DNA from: Hymenobacter sp. YC55
Lineage (GTDB): Bacteria; Bacteroidota; Bacteroidia; Cytophagales; Hymenobacteraceae
DNA length: 64,000 bases
Direction of reading: 5' to 3'
Assembly (NCBI RefSeq): GCF_029433095.1
Contig: NZ_JARNTX010000002.1
Span: 1,240,001-1,304,000 of the forward strand
Below, one piece after another: positions 17,409 through 26,151 of the stretch (position 1 is the first letter of the stretch; each line of letters begins with the position of its first letter). The position numbers were made by a program, and so were the translations under genes. The notes under the pieces were generated by a model, which was not told where the DNA came from, did not search any database, and worked only from the letters and a program-made list of their open reading frames with translations.

Positions 17409-17882
17409 CTATTCGCTAAGGCGCATGTGCCCGGTACGCCCAGTACGTTTTTTCGTCAGCAAAGCAGCAGTCGAAGTTTGGCCACCTGGGCTATAGAGCC
17501 AAAGCACCGTCAGCACCCCCGCCACCAAATACGGAAACGACATTTCCAGCAGCCCAAAGAAAGTGGCAAAAGGCAGCAGCAGATGCAATACCTCGTTGGC
17601 CAGCAGAAAAAATAGCAACACCCCAACCAAAGCCATCGAGCGACGCGGCCAAGCCGCACAAATCTTTCCCAGGACCGCGAAAAACGGCATAGCCAATGGC
17701 ACCAGAGGTAAGGTTATTATAGCTGCGAGCAGTCCAGCCGCTACGGCAATGGTGCTGTCGTTGAGCCGGTGCGTGAGAGCAAACCCAATACCTAGCAACA
17801 ATGTGCCGCCGAGGTTGCTGAGTAGCCACAATATCAGCGTCCGGGCGATAGTGGATTGGACCGAGGAATACGATTTTAGCAT
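17409..17882 (-). CDS. Small integral membrane protein
   Basis: 157 residues from the ATG at 17880-17882 (MLKSYSSVQ); another in-frame ATG 18 codons upstream is possible. About four hydrophobic helices are visible (LILWLLSNLGGTLLLGIG, IAVAAGLLAAIITLPL, SMALVGVLLFFLLANEV, and one near the end). The C-terminal tail is basic (KKRTGRTGHMRLSE) and so probably cytosolic. No family recognised. It is the first gene of the run leading to methyltransferase and UbiA. Confidence 0.65.
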   Translation of the reverse strand: MLKSYSSVQSTIARTLILWLLSNLGGTLLLGIGFALTHRLNDSTIAVAAGLLAAIITLPLVPLAMPFFAVLGKICAAWPRRSMALVGVLLFFLLANEVLHLLLPFATFFGLLEMSFPYLVAGVLTVLWLYSPGGQTSTAALLTKKRTGRTGHMRLSE

Positions 17883-17936
17883 AGAAGTAAAGAACTGGTA
17901 GTAGAGTAGGGTATGTAACAGTGCTAGCAAGCACAT

Positions 17937-18294
17937 AAGTGAGTTGACAGGGGAGGCAAATCAGCGAGTATTTACGGTCTAGGGCTTTGCTCCAGGTTGC
18001 TTGAAACCGAACTTGTTTGGGAAAACAGGCTTCCATTTTGGCGCGCTACAACCAAAGATTTTCCCGATTTGAGGTGGCTTACTCGTTAGTTGATGCACAT
18101 AGACGCATGTACAGCTTACCATGCCCATCAGCTGGAGCCTCGCTAAAGAAGCATGCAACAAGGCTAGCCGTGGTGCAAAATGCTCTTATAGAAAGCCATA
18201 GTTCTGGCACCCGATTTCAGGATCTAAGGGTGGTCACTATATGCAGTAGAAAAAAAGTATAGAACTACTTGTAAAGTCTAAGAAGATTGTTGTG
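17937..18294. other. Divergent intergenic region, no gene supported
   Basis: About 360 bases between the reverse-strand membrane gene and the forward-strand cluster. A short open frame at 18017-18262 has no coding character. The region ends in the operator-like site at 18295-18310. Confidence 0.45.
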
Positions 18295-18310
18295 CTTTGC
18301 AATACAAAGT
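18295..18310. promoter_or_regulatory. Operator-like site, copy 1
   Basis: CTTTGCAATACAAAGT is an inverted repeat CTTTG-N5-CAAAG. With the flanking GCTTTTAAAT it matches the site at 19416-19432 at 23 of 27 positions. It lies 10 bases before the ATG of the membrane protein gene. A small winged-helix regulator is encoded between the two copies and is the likely ligand. Confidence 0.55.
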
Positions 18311-18320
18311 GCTTTTAAAT

Positions 18321-18962
18321 ATGACAAAGCCTGCCGTTGACCCGTTAGCCCAACTTACTGAGATTCGCTCCATCATGGAGCGTTCGTCACGCTTCATCTC
18401 GTTAAGTGGCCTTTCCGGGGTTGGGGCCGGTGTCGTGGCCTTAGCTGGTTCTGGTTTAGGGCACTGGTACCTGAATCGGGAGTACGGCTACCTAGGCTAC
18501 ATGCGGTTGCTCCAAAGCACGCCGAGCGAGCGGGAACTTGTGCTGCCGTTTCTGCTGCTATTATCGGGAGGTATGATAGCCGCGGCGCTGGCCGTAGCCA
18601 CTTTCTTCACCGCCCGCCGTGCTCGTAAAGCCAACCAACCCCTTTGGAGTGCCTTGGGGCGTCGACTAGCCATCAGCTTGATAATCCCGCTGGTGGCGGG
18701 CGGTTTGTTCTGCCTAGCGCTGTTTCTGCGCGGCGCCGTAAGCTTGGTGGTGCCGGGGCTGCTGCTATTCTACGGTTTGGCGCTCCTCAATGCCAGCAAG
18801 TACACGCTAGACGAAATTAGGTTGCTAGGGCTCACGCAAATAGCGCTCGGGTTGATATCTGTTTTGCTGCCTGGGTCCGGATTGCTGTTCTTTGCCCTTG
18901 GATTCGGGCTAGGGCACATTGGGTACGGGCTGCTGATGTACAACCGGTATGAGCGGCAATAA
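18321..18962 (+). CDS. Integral membrane protein near winged-helix gene
   Basis: 213 residues from the ATG at 18321 (MTKPAVDPLAQLTEIRSIMERSSRFISLSG); this start sits just after the operator-like site. About six hydrophobic segments follow, with the loop RRARKANQPLW between the second and third and LNASKYTLDEIRLLG in the second half. No enzyme motif is visible. Such proteins often accompany small PadR- or MarR-like regulators in Bacteroidota. It shares its upstream site with the DUF4173-like gene, so the two are probably under the same control. Function unknown. Confidence 0.75.
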   Translation: MTKPAVDPLAQLTEIRSIMERSSRFISLSGLSGVGAGVVALAGSGLGHWYLNREYGYLGYMRLLQSTPSERELVLPFLLLLSGGMIAAALAVATFFTARRARKANQPLWSALGRRLAISLIIPLVAGGLFCLALFLRGAVSLVVPGLLLFYGLALLNASKYTLDEIRLLGLTQIALGLISVLLPGSGLLFFALGFGLGHIGYGLLMYNRYERQ

Positions 18963-19100
18963 CATCAGTAGCATACTAGTTGCTCCTTAAAGCCACCAAA
19001 AACTGCCTCCGAAGCGTAGTAAGGCCTTCATACAAATGAATTCTTGTCCTGATTGGGAGAGGGCCGTAAGTAAAACACAGAGTAGGGTAGCCGCAAGCCG

Positions 19101-19394
19101 TTGAAACACCTAATTCATACGCTCAATAAAGCATTTGACCACCGCGTACGGCTGGGCGTAATGGCCGTGCTCATGGCCAACGACGGCGTAAGCTTTACGG
19201 AACTCAAAGAAGCACTCGACCTGACCGATGGCAACTTGGCCAGTCACGTGTCGGCGCTGGAAAAAGCGGGCTACGTGCAGGTGGCCAAGCAATTTGTAGG
19301 CAAGAAGCCCAACACAACCTATACCGCGTCGTCGGAAGGCAAACAGGCTTTTCAAGACCACTTAGCGGCCTTGGAAAAACTCTTGCGCGGGTAG
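19101..19394 (+). CDS. Small winged-helix transcriptional regulator
   Basis: 97 residues. The start is TTG at 19101: the family normally begins with L-N-K-x-F-D-x-R-x-R-L-G, and HLIHTLNKAFDHRVRLGVM needs it; the first ATG is too far inside. The fold is a single winged helix (FTELKEALDLTDGNLASHVSALEKAGYV, recognition helix about 43-58) with the wing KKPNTTYTASSEGK. This matches the stand-alone winged-helix proteins close to the ArsR/MarR groups. It has no obvious ligand domain. Two matching inverted repeats at 18295 and 19416 flank it, so it probably represses the genes on both sides. Confidence 0.88.
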   Translation: MKHLIHTLNKAFDHRVRLGVMAVLMANDGVSFTELKEALDLTDGNLASHVSALEKAGYVQVAKQFVGKKPNTTYTASSEGKQAFQDHLAALEKLLRG

Positions 19395-19415
19395 CACCTA
19401 TTTTTTTGCGCATAA

Positions 19416-19432
19416 ACTTTGAAATACAAAGT
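19416..19432. promoter_or_regulatory. Operator-like site, copy 2
   Basis: ACTTTGAAATACAAAGT is a perfect ACTTTG-N5-CAAAGT inverted repeat, followed by ACTTTTTAAT. It lies 22 bases after the winged-helix stop and 52 bases before the next ATG, in good promoter position. It is a near copy of the site at 18295. Confidence 0.6.
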
Positions 19433-19483
19433 ACTTTTTAATCATAAATACACTTACTGAAATACGCTTAACTGCAACCACCT

Positions 19484-21097
19484 ATGGATACCTCTTTGCC
19501 TTTACCGAGCGCCCAGCTCGGGGCCTCCTCAGCGCCACGTCTGACCCTCACAACATTGCAGAAAGTGGCGTTGCCAGTCGGAGCCATCGTATTTGATTTG
19601 CTGTTCTGGCGCGAGCGGGCTGCCCTCAACATGCTGCTCTACACGCTGTTTGTAGTAGTTGCTGTACTGCTCACTCTGCCCCGGCACGCGCCTCAGTGGC
19701 GCTCTGGCTACTTCCGACTGACATTGCTCGGGACGCTACTAAGTGCGGTGATGGTGGCGTGGTACGGGTCGGGAGCAGCTCAGTTGGCGTGTGTGGCTTC
19801 CTTGGCAGTATGGCTCGGCTACGTCAACCAACCTCACCTGAAGCTGGTAAGTAACGCCCTGCTGACGGCGCTCAACAGTGCTTTACAGGTGGTACCCAAG
19901 CTGGCAAGCTTGATGCGCCTGCCCAACAACATGGGCAGCCAAATGGGACGCACTTGGTTCTATGGTCGTCTGCTTGGGGTGCCGCTCTTGGCCTTGGCTG
20001 TATTCCACATCTTGTTTGTAATAGCCAACCCGGTGTATAGCGACCTGGTTAGCCATGTGCTGGACACGATAGGGGAGTGGCTGGCCAGTTTGTTCGAGGA
20101 CATTTCTATCCTGCACATTTTGTTCTTCCTAATGGGGCTAGTCCTGACCGGGGCCGCACTGGTGCTAGTACCTGTGCATTACTTCATTGACCAAGAGTCG
20201 CGCCTAGGGGAATTTATTGTGCGGCAGCGGGACCGGGTGGCCTCATTCGCCGTGCGCCGCCCCGACTTCCGGCCCCAGAGTTTCCGGGCCCTCGACTTGC
20301 GCAAAGAGTATCTCGTTGCCCTGAGTTTGCTGAGTCTGGTGAACATGCTGCTGCTGGTCGTCAACGTTATCGACATCAACTGGATCTGGTTCGGCTTTAA
20401 GCCTACCTCCAACTTCAACCTCACGCAGTTCGTGCACGAGGGTACCTACGTGCTGATTTTGAGTATTCTGGTGGCCATGGGCATTGTGCTGTGGTTTTTC
20501 CGCCGCAACCTCAACTTCTACCAGAAAGGTCTGCCGGTGTTGCGCTGGCTTGCTACGGTGTGGGTATTGCAAAACGTGGTGCTGGCCGTGTCAGTAGGAC
20601 TGCGCAATTACTATTACATTCTATACACGGGCTTGGCCTATAAGCGCATTGGCGTGTATGGTTTCCTGCTGCTGACCTTATTTGGCTTAGTCACCGTGTT
20701 GCTCAAAATCTGGCAGCGGCGCTCCACGTACTCCTTGGTGCGCCTCAACGCCCTGGCCGCCTACGCGCTTATGGTGGGGTTGGCTTGCGGCAACTGGGAA
20801 ATCTGGATTGCGCGCTACAACCTGCGCCCGGAGTTGCAGGTGCTCGACTACGGTTTCCTACTTGATATGCCCGACCGAGTGCTTCCCATATTGGCCGCCA
20901 ACCAAGATGTACTGCCGAAGCGCCAGTTGGTACACGAAACCTACAGCGGTGCCTGGACCAAACTCGAACCTATTGATGCTACCCAAGAACTTCAGCAGCG
21001 GCTACGAGAGTTCAAGGCGCTGCAAGCTGCGCGCCACTGGCCCAGCTACACCTACGCCGACTGGCAGGCCTACCAGGAGTTGAACGGTCATGAGTAG
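19484..21097 (+). CDS. DUF4173/DUF4153-like multi-pass membrane protein
   Basis: 537 residues with roughly ten to twelve membrane helices. The N-terminal region has FDLLFWRERAALNMLLYTLF and the centre has the extended cytosolic loop around RQRDRVASFAVRRPDFRPQ; the C-terminal 100 residues are soluble (LDYGFLLDMPDRVLPILAANQ ... WPSYTYADWQAYQELNGHE). The helix layout and these segments resemble the DUF4153/DUF4173 family, often found beside small winged-helix regulators. Its transport or enzymatic role is unknown. The next gene overlaps it by 8 bases, so it heads a translationally coupled set. Confidence 0.8.
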   Translation: MDTSLPLPSAQLGASSAPRLTLTTLQKVALPVGAIVFDLLFWRERAALNMLLYTLFVVVAVLLTLPRHAPQWRSGYFRLTLLGTLLSAVMVAWYGSGAAQLACVASLAVWLGYVNQPHLKLVSNALLTALNSALQVVPKLASLMRLPNNMGSQMGRTWFYGRLLGVPLLALAVFHILFVIANPVYSDLVSHVLDTIGEWLASLFEDISILHILFFLMGLVLTGAALVLVPVHYFIDQESRLGEFIVRQRDRVASFAVRRPDFRPQSFRALDLRKEYLVALSLLSLVNMLLLVVNVIDINWIWFGFKPTSNFNLTQFVHEGTYVLILSILVAMGIVLWFFRRNLNFYQKGLPVLRWLATVWVLQNVVLAVSVGLRNYYYILYTGLAYKRIGVYGFLLLTLFGLVTVLLKIWQRRSTYSLVRLNALAAYALMVGLACGNWEIWIARYNLRPELQVLDYGFLLDMPDRVLPILAANQDVLPKRQLVHETYSGAWTKLEPIDATQELQQRLREFKALQAARHWPSYTYADWQAYQELNGHE

Positions 21098-21467
21098 TCC
21101 ATTCGGAAAACCACTAAGTCTGAATCAGTGGTTGGTTTCGAGTGGATGCTGGCTAGTCAGTTGCGCGTCTGGGTGGCTGTGCATTCTATACGGCCTGTTC
21201 TATCAATTGCCGGCGGCCGCGTCAAGCAACGCATTCAAGGAAGTCTTCTTTTTCATCAGTTCCTTGGTCATTCACGGCCTAATCTGGAAGCATGTAGTAG
21301 ACAAGGGCTTAGGCTTGCTCTACGCGAAGCCAGATCTTCTAAAAGGGGTTGGAATAGTAGCCCTTTTCTGGTGGATTGTGCTGTTCTTTTTTCAAGCACT
21401 CTGTTCAGTAGTGCTTCTGTTGTGGCTGCTGTTGCTACTGTTCTCGCCGGATAGATACTGGCATTGA
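21090..21467 (+). CDS. Small membrane protein overlapping previous gene
   Basis: 125 residues with three probable helices (WLVSSGCWLVSCASGWLCIL, VFFFISSLVIHGLIW, and VALFWWIVLFFFQALCSVVL). It starts within the last codons of the DUF4173-like gene (8-base overlap), which points to coupled translation. No motif recognised. Confidence 0.65.
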   Translation: MSSPFGKPLSLNQWLVSSGCWLVSCASGWLCILYGLFYQLPAAASSNAFKEVFFFISSLVIHGLIWKHVVDKGLGLLYAKPDLLKGVGIVALFWWIVLFFFQALCSVVLLLWLLLLLFSPDRYWH

Positions 21468-21510
21468 AATGTGGTTCAGCTAGGAACTTACCTTAATCAT
21501 TCCTTCTACA

Positions 21511-21750
21511 ATGCTTATCCAATTCTCCCTCACCATTGTGGGGCTGCTTGTTTGTGTCGGCGACGTAGCGGCGCTAGCCACCTTGCTTACATGGCAGGAA
21601 CGTGCCGCCGACCCTATTTCGCGCCGCCAACGCCTGCTGACGGCCGTGCTGCCCGTCAGCAGCCTACTGCTGCTGTTGCTGCTAGGCGCCGTGTTTTTCC
21701 TGATGATGCTTTGGTCGCCACAGGGGTTTGAGGCGCTACTCGGCAAGTAG
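21511..21750 (+). CDS. Small membrane protein (79 residues)
   Basis: Two hydrophobic helices (IVGLLVCVGDVAALATLL and VLPVSSLLLLLLLGAVFFLM) joined by a short basic loop ERAADPISRRQR. It lies 43 bases after the previous stop and 38 before the Coq4-like gene. The pattern is that of a small two-pass protein; no function known. Confidence 0.55.
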   Translation: MLIQFSLTIVGLLVCVGDVAALATLLTWQERAADPISRRQRLLTAVLPVSSLLLLLLLGAVFFLMMLWSPQGFEALLGK

Positions 21751-21788
21751 CCGGCCTTCTCACTTCACATTTTCAAAATGTCACTTCT

Positions 21789-22313
21789 ATGAACGCTATT
21801 CTGCAACCTGCCCGATTGAACCTATACCAGCGCTTTGCTCGCAAGACCATTGAGCACGCCAAAACTTCTTTTCTGATTCCGATTTTCTGGCGGGTCTATG
21901 GTGCGCAGAATATCCAAAATCAATCAGAGTACTTGCAGAGCTTACCTTCTGGCACCTTGGGTCGTGGAGTGGCCGATATTCTGCACCAGCACAAGTTGCA
22001 GCTGATTCCGCACTACGAAAACCATGACCTCAAGCATGTGCTGCTCGACTACAATATGACCCCTGAAGACGAGTTATTGCTCAGGGCCTTTATGCTTGGC
22101 AACGGCGACTATTCTATAACGTGTATCGGCTTTCTGGCTTTTGCTCTGCTAACGCCTGAGTTGTGGCCCCAACTCAGAACCCACTTCCGGCGGGGCCGTC
22201 GTACTAGTTGTGTTCTGCACTGGTCTCTGACAAAATACGCTTCGCAGAACGTGGAAGCACTGCGCCAAGAAATTGGGTTCTACCAGGCAATAAAAGCTGA
22301 GCAATACGCATGA
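21789..22313 (+). CDS. Coq4-like protein
   Basis: 174 residues. It shows the Coq4 signature: LPSGTLGRGVADIL (about 52-65) and the metal motif HYENHDLKHVLLDY with a Glu nine residues on (about 77-97). In eukaryotes Coq4 binds zinc or a related metal and is needed in ubiquinone synthesis; bacterial relatives are little studied. Bacteroidota generally use menaquinone, so a role other than ubiquinone is likely. The C-terminal half is helical with a hydrophobic stretch (ITCIGFLAFALLTPELW), suggesting membrane contact. The next gene begins at the shared ATGA, a four-base overlap, so the two are coupled. Confidence 0.75.
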   Translation: MNAILQPARLNLYQRFARKTIEHAKTSFLIPIFWRVYGAQNIQNQSEYLQSLPSGTLGRGVADILHQHKLQLIPHYENHDLKHVLLDYNMTPEDELLLRAFMLGNGDYSITCIGFLAFALLTPELWPQLRTHFRRGRRTSCVLHWSLTKYASQNVEALRQEIGFYQAIKAEQYA

Positions 22314-22699
22314 GCTTGCATGAGGTTCTGTCTCCACCCGAAGTTACCCGTACCGAGCGGCTCTTTCGATGGGTTGTGGCATTGGGTGGGCTAAGCTGGC
22401 TAAGTAGCTTATGCCTGTTTAGCCTGTGGCGCTATTTCCCGTTAGGAAGCTACTTGATTGGTGCAATAGGGATAAGTTGTCAGGTGCTCTTCACGTTCCT
22501 GGCGTGGCGACTACTCTGGCGCGCTGGCAAGCAACTTGAGAATAATAATGGAAAACGACGTCTGCTAAAGCTGTCGGGGCTGGTGTTTCTGCTGTTTGGC
22601 GTGGCCCAGGTGCTTATACCGGTGCTGATACTACTGTTCCTGCTATTCGTGCCCATGGACTTCCCGCCTCGGACCGACGGCGACAGCTTCTTTGGTTAA
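22310..22699 (+). CDS. Small membrane protein coupled to Coq4-like gene
   Basis: 129 residues, three helices (LFRWVVALGGLSWLSSLCLF, YLIGAIGISCQVLFTFLAW, LSGLVFLLFGVAQVLIPVLI read to LLFLLFV). The start overlaps the Coq4-like stop in an ATGA. This coupling suggests a membrane partner of the Coq4-like protein; that is inference. No family recognised. Confidence 0.62.
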   Translation: MSLHEVLSPPEVTRTERLFRWVVALGGLSWLSSLCLFSLWRYFPLGSYLIGAIGISCQVLFTFLAWRLLWRAGKQLENNNGKRRLLKLSGLVFLLFGVAQVLIPVLILLFLLFVPMDFPPRTDGDSFFG

Positions 22700-22720
22700 A
22701 ACACGATTTCAGCAACCAGC

Positions 22721-23152
22721 ATGCTGCCAAGTTTTACCCGCAATCAAAGACTTTCTGTTATGGAAATCGAGTCGAAAACTATAGTTAGCCACCAACGCGT
22801 AACAATGGATTTGCCCTCAAGCGGGCGGGCGTTAGCCATTCTTATAGCCGTGTGCGCCGTGCTGTGGGTGTGGTGGATGCTGCCGCAATTTTGGCCACAG
22901 CTACATACCGGCGGGTTCGACGAGTTATTCACGTGGCTACAAGTGGCATTGCCACTCGGTAATGGGGTAGTGCTGTGGTGGGTAACAAGGCCCATGTGGC
23001 AAAGTCCCCGCCTTAGTAAGCAGGAAGAACTCAAGCGCGGCTTTGTGCTACTGTTGAGCGTGCTGTTTCACTTAGCTTCTCTTGTTCTGGTCGCAGGTGT
23101 AATTATGCTGTTCAGCGGCGCTGGCGTCGGCGGATCAGGTGGTGTCGAGTAA
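22721..23152 (+). CDS. Small membrane protein
   Basis: 143 residues from the ATG at 22721; the ATG at 22760 (MEIESKT) is an equally plausible start. Three hydrophobic stretches follow (ALAILIAVCAVLWVWWML, VALPLGNGVVLWWVT, LLLSVLFHLASLVLVAGVIM). It ends in a Gly-rich tail. Belongs to the same run of small membrane genes; function unknown. Confidence 0.58.
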   Translation: MLPSFTRNQRLSVMEIESKTIVSHQRVTMDLPSSGRALAILIAVCAVLWVWWMLPQFWPQLHTGGFDELFTWLQVALPLGNGVVLWWVTRPMWQSPRLSKQEELKRGFVLLLSVLFHLASLVLVAGVIMLFSGAGVGGSGGVE

Positions 23153-23191
23153 GAGGGTTTATCATCTCATGTTTATTCCTATCAGCATATA

Positions 23192-23527
23192 ATGAGTGAA
23201 CTTCAAGCCTTTGCCGCTCGCGCCTTGCGCCAATTGCCTACTTCTTTGTGGTGGGTACTCGCACTGCTGGTGGGTGCTATTATGAGCATCAAGTTGGAAA
23301 AAGAGCTGTTCCCACATACGCCTGGCGCCACAACGGTAGCCGACTGGATAGTTATGCTTTGCCTTGTGGCCTTGCCGCCAATAGGTATTATATGGCTGTG
23401 GCAAGTGGCCATGCATATGCAGCATCCCGGTTGGCGCTTGCTGTGGCACCTGGCAGCTATTGGAGCCACTGCAATAGGTATAGTAGCAGCGTGGATGCTT
23501 CTACTTTGGGTGTTGATGTGGGATTGA
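23192..23527 (+). CDS. Small membrane protein, last in cluster
   Basis: 111 residues with three hydrophobic helices (WWVLALLVGAIMSIK, WIVMLCLVALPPIGIIWLW, LAAIGATAIGIVAAWML). It starts 39 bases after the previous stop and is the last gene before a 242-base spacer leading to the penicillin-binding protein. No motif recognised. Confidence 0.58.
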   Translation: MSELQAFAARALRQLPTSLWWVLALLVGAIMSIKLEKELFPHTPGATTVADWIVMLCLVALPPIGIIWLWQVAMHMQHPGWRLLWHLAAIGATAIGIVAAWMLLLWVLMWD

Positions 23528-23769
23528 GAATTCTAGAATATGTATGGCGCGCTAGCACACTGCGCGAGGCTATGGTTTCGTTGGAAGCTGTATAGAAACC
23601 AGACCGAATGCTAGAATGGTAAAAGTCTGCTTGCCAGAACTATAGCATTTGATAACGGGTTGAGTAATATGGCAAAACAACAAAAACGGCAGGCCGGCCC
23701 GCGCCTAACTGGTATATTTACCACTTCTTGACCTGTCACCCCAGGACGCCGCCGCCCAATCTGCTCTGA

Positions 23770-26145
23770 ATGTCCGCTCCAGAACTGCCGAAAACAAACC
23801 CCACAACCCGACCGCGCCGGCCTTGGTCGAACCGTGTTACGCGTGCCTTTTGGGCCCTATTTGTGTTGGGCGTCGGCACGTTTTTGCTCTATCCTATTTT
23901 GGTGAGCATGAACTTCATGTTCCTCTTCGGCAAGTCGCCGAGCCTAGAAGAACTAGAAGACCCCAAGGTGGAGCAGCCCTCGGAAATCTATACTGCCGAT
24001 GGCGTACTGATCGGCAAATATTTCCGCGAAAACCGCGTGCCGGTAACGCTGAACAAGATTTCGCCTCTCCTTATCAAGGCCCTTATTGCCACCGAAGACG
24101 TCCGCTTTTACGAGCATTCCGGCATCGACCTAACCGCGTTGGGCCGCGCCGCGGCCGGGGTAGCAACCGGCAACCGCAGCGGTGGCGGCTCTACCATCAC
24201 CCAGCAGCTTGCCAAAAACCTCTATAAAACCCGTCGGGGCGAAACCCGTGGGGGCTTGGGCTACATCCCGGGGGTAAGCACGCTGATCAGCAAAACCAAG
24301 GAGTGGCTTACGGCCGTGGAATTGGAGCGCCGCTATACCAAAGAAGAGATTCTGCGGATGTATTTCAACACGGTAGAATACGGCTCGAAAGCGTACGGCA
24401 TTAAGGTAGCGGCCAAAACCTTCTTCAGCACTTCCCCCGACAGCCTCACGGCTGAGCAAGCGGCCACACTGGTTGGCATGCTCAACAACCCAACCGCCTA
24501 CAATCCACGCTTCCATCCCGATGCGGCCCGCAAACGCCGCAACCTAGTGCTTACGCGTATGGGGCAAGCTGGTGTACTGCCCGCCGCCGAAGTTGCCGCG
24601 CTTCAGCAGCAGCCTATTGTACTCAAGTATCAATTCGAGCAGCACATCGATGGGCCGCCCACGTATTTCCGGGGGGCTGTCAGCCAGTTCGTGAATGAGT
24701 GGTGCGAGAAGAACGGCTACGACATGTATCGCGACGGGCTGAAAATCTACACCACTATTGATTCGCGGATGCAGCAGTACGCCGAGGAATCGGTGCAGGA
24801 CCGCATGAAACGGCTGCAACAGCAGTTCGATAGGTTTTGGAAAAACCGGGATAAGAACCCGTGGGTGGATGAGGAAGGCAATGAAATTCCCAACTTCATT
24901 GAAACCCAAATGAAGCGGACCGAGCAGTACAAGGAATTGGCCGAGCGCTACAAAGGCCAGCCCGCTCTCCTCGACTCGGCGCTGCATCGCAAGCATCCCA
25001 CCAAAGTATTCACCTGGAAAGGCGACGGGGACACCACGCTGCTTCTTTCCCCGCTTGATTCGCTGGCGTACTACAAGCATTTCCTGCACGCCGGCATGAT
25101 GACCATGGACCCCTTCACTGGCCAAATTAAGGCGTGGGTGGGCGGCCTCAACTACCGGTTCTTCCAGTACGACCACGTCAAGCAAGGCAAGCGCCAAGCG
25201 GGTTCCACCTTTAAACCGTTCGTTTACCTCACGGCCATCGACAATGGCTATGCGCCCTGCGACCGAATCCGGGACGAGCGGGTGACCATCAACTATGTCG
25301 AGAACGGCAAGGACATGGAGTGGAAGCCCGACAACGTAACGCGCGAATACACGGGCATTAACATGACGCTGCGCCAAGCCATGGCCCGCTCCGTGAACTC
25401 GGTTACCGCGCAACTTACCGAGCGGGTTGGGTGGGACAACGTGGCCAAGTATGCCCACAAAGTAGGTATCAAAAGCCCTCTGCTGCCGGTGCCTAGCATC
25501 GGCCTCGGTTCGGGCGGCGACGTGAGCGTGTACGAAATGGTGAATGCTTACAGCACCTTCGTCAACCAAGGCTTCCAATCGGACCCGATGATTGTTACGC
25601 GCATCGAGGACCGCAACGGCAACGTCATCAAGCAATTCGACCCTAAGCAGCGGCGCGCCATCTCACCCGAAACGGCATGGCTGATGCTCTACATGCTGCG
25701 CGGCGGCATGGACGAGCCTGGTGGTACCTCGCAGGCGCTGTGGGAGTATGAGCTGTGGAAGAAGAACAACCAAATTGGGGGTAAAACCGGCACCACCTCC
25801 AACTATTCCGATGGTTGGTACATGGGCGTTACCAAAGACTTGGTTACTGGTGTTTGGGTAGGAGGGGAGGACCGAAGCATTCACTTCCAAGGTTCTCAGC
25901 AGGGCGAAGGTGGCCGTACGGCGCTGCCTATCTTCGGCAAATACATGGAAAAAGTGTACGAAGATTCCGACCTCGGCATTACCATGGGCCCATTCCCCAA
26001 GTATCCCGGCAAAATCACGCGCCGCTACCAGTGCGTTTCCGAGCAACCGCGCCGTCGTCAGGCAGAAGCCGTCGATACCATTGTAGTTGACAACCTGCTG
26101 GAGAACCTCAACAGTGGCGCCGTGCCCGTGCCTGATAGCCTGTAA
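23770..26145 (+). CDS. Class A penicillin-binding protein 1A
   Basis: 791 residues, a bifunctional peptidoglycan synthase. A cytosolic tail and one membrane helix (FWALFVLGVGTFLLYPIL) lead to the GT51 glycosyltransferase: ATEDVRFYEHSGID with catalytic Glu109, GGSTITQQLAKNLY and EEILRMYFN. The transpeptidase domain has the acyl-acceptor AGSTFKPF (Ser479, Lys482), SVNS (SxN) and KTGTTSNYSDGW (Lys672). The long segment between them holds an insert rich in Lys/Arg/Asn (near 355-400). It builds and crosslinks glycan strands in the periplasm. It meets the Kunitz lipoprotein gene tail to tail with only 6 bases between stops. Confidence 0.97.
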   Translation: MSAPELPKTNPTTRPRRPWSNRVTRAFWALFVLGVGTFLLYPILVSMNFMFLFGKSPSLEELEDPKVEQPSEIYTADGVLIGKYFRENRVPVTLNKISPLLIKALIATEDVRFYEHSGIDLTALGRAAAGVATGNRSGGGSTITQQLAKNLYKTRRGETRGGLGYIPGVSTLISKTKEWLTAVELERRYTKEEILRMYFNTVEYGSKAYGIKVAAKTFFSTSPDSLTAEQAATLVGMLNNPTAYNPRFHPDAARKRRNLVLTRMGQAGVLPAAEVAALQQQPIVLKYQFEQHIDGPPTYFRGAVSQFVNEWCEKNGYDMYRDGLKIYTTIDSRMQQYAEESVQDRMKRLQQQFDRFWKNRDKNPWVDEEGNEIPNFIETQMKRTEQYKELAERYKGQPALLDSALHRKHPTKVFTWKGDGDTTLLLSPLDSLAYYKHFLHAGMMTMDPFTGQIKAWVGGLNYRFFQYDHVKQGKRQAGSTFKPFVYLTAIDNGYAPCDRIRDERVTINYVENGKDMEWKPDNVTREYTGINMTLRQAMARSVNSVTAQLTERVGWDNVAKYAHKVGIKSPLLPVPSIGLGSGGDVSVYEMVNAYSTFVNQGFQSDPMIVTRIEDRNGNVIKQFDPKQRRAISPETAWLMLYMLRGGMDEPGGTSQALWEYELWKKNNQIGGKTGTTSNYSDGWYMGVTKDLVTGVWVGGEDRSIHFQGSQQGEGGRTALPIFGKYMEKVYEDSDLGITMGPFPKYPGKITRRYQCVSEQPRRRQAEAVDTIVVDNLLENLNSGAVPVPDSL

Positions 26146-26151
26146 ATTCGG

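Noticed and set aside
18017..18262. Short open frame in the divergent spacer
   Set aside because: No coding character, no promoter, and unlike neighbouring proteins.
24544..25635. Reverse frame of 363 codons inside the penicillin-binding protein gene
   Set aside because: The forward protein has intact catalytic motifs throughout; the reverse reading has no recognisable domain.
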